Assembly: GCF_026340465.1 (NCBI RefSeq)
Contig: NZ_JAPEPC010000001.1
Span: 7,145,501-7,209,500, forward strand
Reading direction: 5' to 3'
Source: Streptomyces sp. NBC_01306
Lineage (GTDB): Bacteria > Actinomycetota > Actinomycetes > Streptomycetales > Streptomycetaceae
Length of the DNA: 64,000 bases
This document shows positions 59,286 to 64,000 of the stretch, one piece after another; the stretch's first letter is position 1, and every line of letters starts with the position of its first letter. The notes below the pieces were generated by a model. The model saw nothing but the letters and a program-made list of their open reading frames with translations. It ran no database searches and had not been told where the DNA came from. The position numbers and the translations under genes were made by a program.

Positions 59286-60344
59286 TCAGTACTCGGGCGG
59301 GCGCCCGGCCGACGGGACCTCCTCGGCCGGTGCGACCGGAGCCGGCGGTGTGCCGTCCCCGAACGGGCGGCCGCCGAGCTCCTCCCGGTAGTGCGGGGTG
59401 AACCAGCCGCTCAGGTCCGGGCCGAGCGGCACGATGCCGGTCGGGTTGATCCCCGTGTGCACCTGGTAGTAGTGCCGTTTGATGTGGTCGAAGTCGACCG
59501 TGTCACCGAAACCGGGTGTCTGGTACAAGTCCCTCGTGTACGCCCAGAGCACCGGGTCCTCGGTCAGCTTCGACCGGTTGCACTTGAAGTGGCCGTGGTA
59601 CACGGCGTCGAACCGCACCAGTGTGGTGAAGAGCCGGATGTCCGCCTCGGTGATCGTGTCCCCCACCAGATAGCGCTGCCCGGTCAGCCGCTCGGACACC
59701 AGGTCGAGCCGCTGGAACACATCGCGGTAGGCGGCCTCGTACTCGCCCTGCTCCGACGCGAACCCGGCCCGGTACACCCCGTTGTTGACGTCGCGGTAGA
59801 TCCCCTCCATGACCTCGTCGATCTCGCCGCGCAGCCGCTCCGGATACAGGTCGGGCGCACCGGTCCTGTGCAGCGCGGACCACTCGGTGGCGAGGTCCAG
59901 CGTGATCTGCTGGAAGTCGTTGGTCACCAGCTGCCCGCTGGGTACGTCGACGATCGCGGGGACGCTGACACCGCCGGGGTAGCCCGACTCCCGTGCGTCG
60001 TAGGCCTCGCTGAGGAAGCGGATGCCGAGGACCGGGTCCCGGCCGCCCGGGTCGAGGGTGAAGCGCCAGCTGCGGTCGTCCTGGATCGGGTCGGTGATGC
60101 CCAGCGACAGCGCGTTCTCCAGGCCGAGCAGCCGCCGTGACACGAGCGCGCGGCTCGCCCACGGGCAGGCCCTGCTGACCACCAGCCGGTACCGCCCGGC
60201 CTCGGCCGGCCAGCCGTCGCGGCCATCGGCGGTGATGCGGTCGGCGAAGTGGCTCCTCGACCGTTTGAACGGCTTCCTGCCGTATCCGGAGTTGCCGTCG
60301 TCGCCGCTGTTGCCGGTGTCGTCGCTGTCGGTGGGGTGGTTCAT
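59286..60344 (-). CDS. Glutathionyl-hydroquinone reductase-like transferase (Xi-class GST)
   Basis: A 352-residue protein of the YqjG/ECM4 family. The active-site cysteine is in SRACPWASRALVSRRLLGLE. Other family segments are SVPAIVDVPSGQLVTNDFQQI, YLVGDTITEADIRLFTTLVRFD and INPTGIVPLGP. In actinobacteria, which lack glutathione, it may act on mycothiol-type conjugates or hydroquinones. GGAAGGA precedes the ATG at 60344; the longer open frame upstream is not used. Confidence 0.88.
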   Translation of the reverse strand: MNHPTDSDDTGNSGDDGNSGYGRKPFKRSRSHFADRITADGRDGWPAEAGRYRLVVSRACPWASRALVSRRLLGLENALSLGITDPIQDDRSWRFTLDPGGRDPVLGIRFLSEAYDARESGYPGGVSVPAIVDVPSGQLVTNDFQQITLDLATEWSALHRTGAPDLYPERLRGEIDEVMEGIYRDVNNGVYRAGFASEQGEYEAAYRDVFQRLDLVSERLTGQRYLVGDTITEADIRLFTTLVRFDAVYHGHFKCNRSKLTEDPVLWAYTRDLYQTPGFGDTVDFDHIKRHYYQVHTGINPTGIVPLGPDLSGWFTPHYREELGGRPFGDGTPPAPVAPAEEVPSAGRPPEY

Positions 60345-60557
60345 CACCGTGATCCTTCCCGTCGTCCGGTGCCCGGTGCCCGGTGTGCGGTCGCCCGGTC
60401 TCCTGCCCCCACACCCGTCGGCGGATACGCGGGAACCGTGCGACCCCCTCCAGGCTGACACCGTTCGCCCGCACCGCACAGCCGAAGGCGGTACGGGCCT
60501 CGGCAGGGCGGGGCGGCTGCCGCGCTCAGGAAGAAGCGCACTCAGAAAGAAGCGCGC

Positions 60558-62282
60558 TCAGGAAGAAGCGGGCACCGTGGCCCCCACCGGCTCCCTCCGG
60601 ACCACGTCCACCAGCGACCGATCCGTGATCTTGAGGCTGGGCGACACCGCGAGGGTCAGGGTCGACACGCTCATGAACGGGTTGAGGTGGTCCCAGCCCC
60701 ACTCCGTCAGCGCGGTCCGCACCGCACCCGACTGCGCGGCGATGTCCTCGGCCGGTGCCGGGGACATCACGCCCCCGACCGGCAGCGGCAGCCTGGCCGC
60801 CACCGTCTCGCCGTGTACGACGGCGACCCCGCCGCCGTCGGCGAGCACCGCGGCCGCGGCCTTCGCCATCGAGGTCCTGGACGTCCCCACGGTCACCAGG
60901 TTGTGACTGTCATGGGCGTACGTCGTCGCGACCGCGCCCGCACCCAGCTCCCGGCCGAGCAGCGGGGCGAAGACCGTACCGGAGCGGCCGTAGCGGTTCC
61001 GCACCCGGACCAGTGTCACCCGGCCCTCCCACTGCACCTCGCCGTCCTGGACCGGCAGTTCGGCCTCCGCGGCCTCGGTGTACGTGTCACGCGGGTTGAC
61101 CCGCATCGCCCGGAAGCGGTGCATCCCGTCGGGGAGCTCCACCTGCCAGCGGAAGCCCTCCGGGGTCTGCGGCTCGACGTCGAACGTGCCGGACAGCGCA
61201 CCGGCCACCGGCTCCGTCGCGTACACCGGTTTCCCGTCCCGTGCCACGGTCCGGCCGCCCGCGATCACCAGTGCCGGGTCGAACGCGGCCAGCTCGCCGC
61301 GGAGCAGGACCAGATCGGCCCGCTTGCCCGGAGCGACCACCCCGCGGTCGTACAGCCGCAGCCGCTGCGCCGGGTTCCAGGTCAGGGCGCGCAGGACGTC
61401 GACCGCGGGCAGCCCGGCCCGGACCGCGACGCGCGCGATGTGGTCGAGGTGGCCGGTGGAGAGGATGTGGTCGGCGGCCAGATCGTCGGTGACCAGGCAC
61501 AGCGGCGGCAGCTGCGGCAGCGCAAGCAGCGCCTCGACGACCTCGGGGAGCAGGCACTTCTCCTGGAGCATCATCAGCATGCCCATCCTGGCCTTCTCCA
61601 GGACGACTTCGGTGCGGTTCTTGGTGTGGTCCGAGTCGACGCCGGTGGCCATGTACGCGCTGAGTTCGGCCCCGCTGAGGTTCGGGCAGTGGCCGTCGAG
61701 GATGACCCCGCGGTCGCGGGCCGCGCCCACGATGCCCCGCATCCGGGGTTCGTCGGCCACCACGGCCCGGTAGTCCATGACCTCGCCCAGCGCGATGACG
61801 CCCGGCCACTGGAGCATCGCGTCGATGTCGTCGGCGGAGAGACTGGCGCCCGCGTGCTCCAGGCCTTCGAGCGCGGGAACACAGGACGGCACACCCCAGA
61901 GCTGGGTCTGCGGAGTGCCCTGCCCGGCCTCGGTCATCCAGCGCATCGCCTCGGCGCCCGCGACATTGACGATCTCGTGCGGGTCGGCAAGGACCGTCGT
62001 CGTCCCGCGGGCCAGCGTCAGCCCGGCGAAGGTCTGCGGGGTGAGGAACGAGCTCTCGATGTGCATGTGCGCGTCGACGAAGCCGGGCACGACGAGCATC
62101 CCGGTGGCGTCCACCTGCTCCCGCGCGTCGCCGGGCGCGCCGGGCGGCAGCACACCGGTGATGCGGTCGCCGCGCAGCAGGACATCGGCTGCGAACTCCT
62201 CACCCGTGAAAGTGGACACCACCCGGCCGCCGCTGATGCGGACGTCGTGCGGTTCCGGCAGGTGCTGCTGGTCAGTGGTCAT
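60558..62282 (-). CDS. ade: Adenine deaminase
   Basis: A 574-residue amidohydrolase converting adenine to hypoxanthine. The metal motif is FVDAHMHIESS, followed by ADPHEIVNVAGAEAM, DGHCPNLSG, LVTDDLAADHI and LGRELGAGAVATTYAHDSHN. Length and motifs fit AdeC-type enzymes. GGAG lies ten bases before the ATG at 62282; the much longer open frame upstream is a read-in of noncoding sequence and other genes. It follows the purine permease gene on the same strand, making an uptake-deamination unit. Confidence 0.92.
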   Translation of the reverse strand: MTTDQQHLPEPHDVRISGGRVVSTFTGEEFAADVLLRGDRITGVLPPGAPGDAREQVDATGMLVVPGFVDAHMHIESSFLTPQTFAGLTLARGTTTVLADPHEIVNVAGAEAMRWMTEAGQGTPQTQLWGVPSCVPALEGLEHAGASLSADDIDAMLQWPGVIALGEVMDYRAVVADEPRMRGIVGAARDRGVILDGHCPNLSGAELSAYMATGVDSDHTKNRTEVVLEKARMGMLMMLQEKCLLPEVVEALLALPQLPPLCLVTDDLAADHILSTGHLDHIARVAVRAGLPAVDVLRALTWNPAQRLRLYDRGVVAPGKRADLVLLRGELAAFDPALVIAGGRTVARDGKPVYATEPVAGALSGTFDVEPQTPEGFRWQVELPDGMHRFRAMRVNPRDTYTEAAEAELPVQDGEVQWEGRVTLVRVRNRYGRSGTVFAPLLGRELGAGAVATTYAHDSHNLVTVGTSRTSMAKAAAAVLADGGGVAVVHGETVAARLPLPVGGVMSPAPAEDIAAQSGAVRTALTEWGWDHLNPFMSVSTLTLAVSPSLKITDRSLVDVVRREPVGATVPASS

Positions 62283-62350
62283 GCGGTAGGTGCTCCTCAG
62301 CGAGCCGTCGGAGTCCAGGACCTCTGCCCCGAACCCTCGGGGCGGCGGGG

Positions 62351-63730
62351 TCAGGGGACGAGTGTGTAGAAGTAGTAGCCGAGCGGGATCATCACGATCC
62401 ACAGCCCGAGCGGGATCTCCCGGAACCGGCCCGCGGCGGCCTTGACCAGGACGTGGGCGGCGAGGCCGACGGCGATCCCGGTGCCGAAGTTGCCGAAGAA
62501 GATGGTCGTCGCGACGACCAGCGCGGCCGGGATCGCGTCCGTCGGGTCCCGGAAGTCGACGTTGCGCAGAGCGCCGAGCATGCTCAGACCGATGTACATC
62601 AGCACCGGAGCGGTCGCGGCCGACGGGATCAGGGTGGCGAACGGTGTGACGAGCAGCAGCGCCGCGAAGCCGAGCGCCGCGTACACCGAGGTGAGGCCCG
62701 TACGGCCGCCGCTGTCCGCGCCCGCCGACGACTCCAGATACGCGGTCATGCTGGGCGCGCCGAGTCCGGCGCCGCCGATCACCGCGCCCGAGTCGACGTA
62801 GAACGGGCGCCGGATGCCCGGGACGTTGCCGTCCTTGTCGGTCAGACCGGCCCGGCCGGCCACGGCGAGCAGCGTGCCCGTCATGGAGAAGAACTCCGAG
62901 ACGAAGAAGGCGAAGATGTACGGGAAGTACGCGGGCTTCAGCGCGCCCAGGATGTCGACGTGGAACATGACGGGACCCGGGCCGGCCGGCGCCCCGAAGA
63001 AGTGACCGGGCAGCTCGGTCACCCCGCACGGGATGCCCGCCAGGGTCACCACGGCCATGGTGATGAGGAACGCGCCCGGCACCTTCCGGGTCACCAGGGC
63101 CGTCAGCAGCACCAGGCCGCCGAGCGCGAGCAGGGCCGCCGGCTGCGAGATGTCGCCGATGCTCAGCGAATTGCCCGCGGGCTTCGCGATCACCAGCCCG
63201 CTGTCGCGGAAGCCCAGCAGGGCGATGAAGAGCCCGAGGCCGCCGCTGATCGCGTACTTGAGGTTGAGCGGCATCAGCCGGGTGATCAGGTCGCGGATAC
63301 CCAGGGCGGTGAGCACCAGGAACGCCACACCGGACCAGAACACCATGCCCAGTGCGGAGCTCCAGGGGACCCCGTCCTGGCCGACGATCGTGACGGCGAG
63401 CAGCGCCACCCCGCCGAGACCGGGGGCGAGGACGAACGGCAGGTTCGCGAACAGGCCCATCGCGAGCGTGGCCAGCACGATCGCGATGATCACGGCGGTG
63501 GTGACCGGGCCGAGCGGGAGGCCGGCCTTTGCCAGCTGGCCGGGCACGACCACCGCCGCGTAGGCGGCCGCGACGAACATGGAGAGGCCGGCGACGGCCT
63601 CGGTCCGTGGTGTGCTGCCGCGCTCGCGGATGTGGAACACCCGTTCCAGCAGCGAGGAGCGTGGCCCTGGGGCGTGCGCGTCCTGAACGTCGGGCGCGTC
63701 CTGTACGTCGGGCGCGTCGGGTCGGTGCAT
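62351..63730 (-). CDS. NCS2-family purine permease (AzgA-like)
   Basis: A 459-residue membrane transporter with about twelve hydrophobic segments, of the AzgA-like group of NCS2 nucleobase permeases. Typical parts are LLERVFHIRERGSTPRTEAVAG at the start, LVLAPGLGGVALLAVTIVG, FFVSEFFSMTGTLLAVAGRAGL and GLGAPSMTAYLESSAGADSGGRTGLTS (shown in parts: SSAGADSGGRTGL). It imports adenine, guanine or hypoxanthine. The N-terminus has a DVQDA repeat. The ATG at 63730 has GAGG upstream. It leads an operon with adenine deaminase. Confidence 0.9.
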   Translation of the reverse strand: MHRPDAPDVQDAPDVQDAHAPGPRSSLLERVFHIRERGSTPRTEAVAGLSMFVAAAYAAVVVPGQLAKAGLPLGPVTTAVIIAIVLATLAMGLFANLPFVLAPGLGGVALLAVTIVGQDGVPWSSALGMVFWSGVAFLVLTALGIRDLITRLMPLNLKYAISGGLGLFIALLGFRDSGLVIAKPAGNSLSIGDISQPAALLALGGLVLLTALVTRKVPGAFLITMAVVTLAGIPCGVTELPGHFFGAPAGPGPVMFHVDILGALKPAYFPYIFAFFVSEFFSMTGTLLAVAGRAGLTDKDGNVPGIRRPFYVDSGAVIGGAGLGAPSMTAYLESSAGADSGGRTGLTSVYAALGFAALLLVTPFATLIPSAATAPVLMYIGLSMLGALRNVDFRDPTDAIPAALVVATTIFFGNFGTGIAVGLAAHVLVKAAAGRFREIPLGLWIVMIPLGYYFYTLVP

Positions 63731-63824
63731 GAGTACCTCGGCAGGATGAGGGGGCGAGGCCGGTGTTCCGGGTCTTGTGCACATCTCCGGCGCGACTCCG
63801 CTGTGCCGCGCCGCCGGACTTTCT

Positions 63825-63862
63825 GCAACCGGTCTCTGTAACCGGTTGCAGAGACCGGTTGC
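63825..63862. promoter_or_regulatory. 14-bp inverted repeat with nested AACCGGTT
   Basis: GCAACCGGTCTCTG (63825-63838) and CAGAGACCGGTTGC (63849-63862) are exact complements; the ten-base centre is itself TAACCGGTTG. Such nested symmetric sites suit a LacI-family repressor. It lies between the purine permease gene and the gene starting at 63986. Confidence 0.65.
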
Positions 63863-63985
63863 GGATAGGATGGCACGACCAGGCCGCCACGTGAACCCCG
63901 TGATCGGTCACACTGCGGTCACACGGTCCGTACGGAGGCGCGTGCCGACGGCCGACCCGTACGGCGGACGGAGGGGGATCCGACG

Positions 63986-64000
63986 ATGGCGACGCTGGCT
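63986..64000 (+). CDS. Start of a further gene, cut by the window end
   Basis: ATG after GGAGGGGG encodes MATLA before the window ends. LacI-family regulators often begin MATLADVA, and a symmetric operator is just upstream, so a LacI-type regulator is a reasonable guess, but five residues cannot prove it. Confidence 0.35.

Noticed and set aside
60558..63911. A 1117-codon minus-strand open frame
   Set aside because: Only its C-terminal 574 codons are adenine deaminase; the rest runs antisense-frame through the permease gene and intergenic DNA, a GC-rich artefact.
1..64000. tRNA, rRNA and CRISPR arrays
   Set aside because: No cloverleaf-like or rRNA sequence was recognised, and no regularly spaced direct repeats occur beyond the short tandem repeats listed.

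Overview
The window is very GC-rich DNA with tightly coupled genes, frequent GTG starts and actinobacterial protein families (DUF397, DUF4232, NsdA-type TPR regulators, AdpA/GlxA-type AraC proteins, DasR-like operators). It comes from a Streptomyces or a very close relative. Families were assigned by reading motifs; no database was searched.

Layout. 1-4,223: a coupled sugar-acid operon (galactonate-type dehydratase, cut by the window edge; mutarotase-like; KDPG/KDPGal aldolase; SMP-30 lactonase; KDG-type kinase). 4,379-11,035: a small secreted repeat peptide, an MpaB-type oxygenase overlapping a Ser/Thr kinase with nine TPRs, a DUF4232 lipoprotein and a Tat-exported serine hydrolase. 11,207-16,709: nitronate monooxygenase, two acyl-CoA synthetases and a cation/proton antiporter. 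33,926-45,378: phenylacetate-CoA ligase, ferredoxin reductase, MFS transporter, AdpA-like regulator, acyl-CoA synthetase, crotonase, DUF35 protein and two thiolase-like proteins, probably an acyl-CoA or side-chain degradation system. 45,521-64,000: household genes including an amidase and a chitinase with DasR-like sites, an NsdA-like regulator, a PAS/PP2C phosphatase, ADH/SDR/TetR, an F420-type oxidoreductase, a glutathionyl-hydroquinone reductase and an adenine deaminase/purine permease pair.

16.74-33.9 kb looks like an inserted island. Its left edge carries a diverged copy of the last codons of phenylacetate-CoA ligase, overlapping the end of fadD; the intact ligase gene lies at the right edge. 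The island holds an arsenic module (ArsI, ArsR, ACR3), a TetR/SRPBCC pair with twin operators, decayed phage-like genes, a CDF zinc exporter with its ArsR-type sensor, a resolvase fragment, a zinc alcohol dehydrogenase, and an XRE-GNAT pair divergent from a compact cluster.

That cluster (26,937-33,726) is the most unusual part. It combines four small proteins of unknown function, an aminoglycoside-phosphotransferase-like kinase, a lactate/malate-dehydrogenase-like protein, an HPr-kinase-like protein, a 51-codon peptide gene, a radical SAM protein and a PCMT/TgmC-like methyltransferase. It looks like a peptide- or small-molecule-modifying system. Two of its genes are interrupted by single in-frame TAG codons, and the radical SAM and methyltransferase genes are in the same frame, separated only by a TAG and three codons. 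Either the cluster is decaying, or amber codons matter here.
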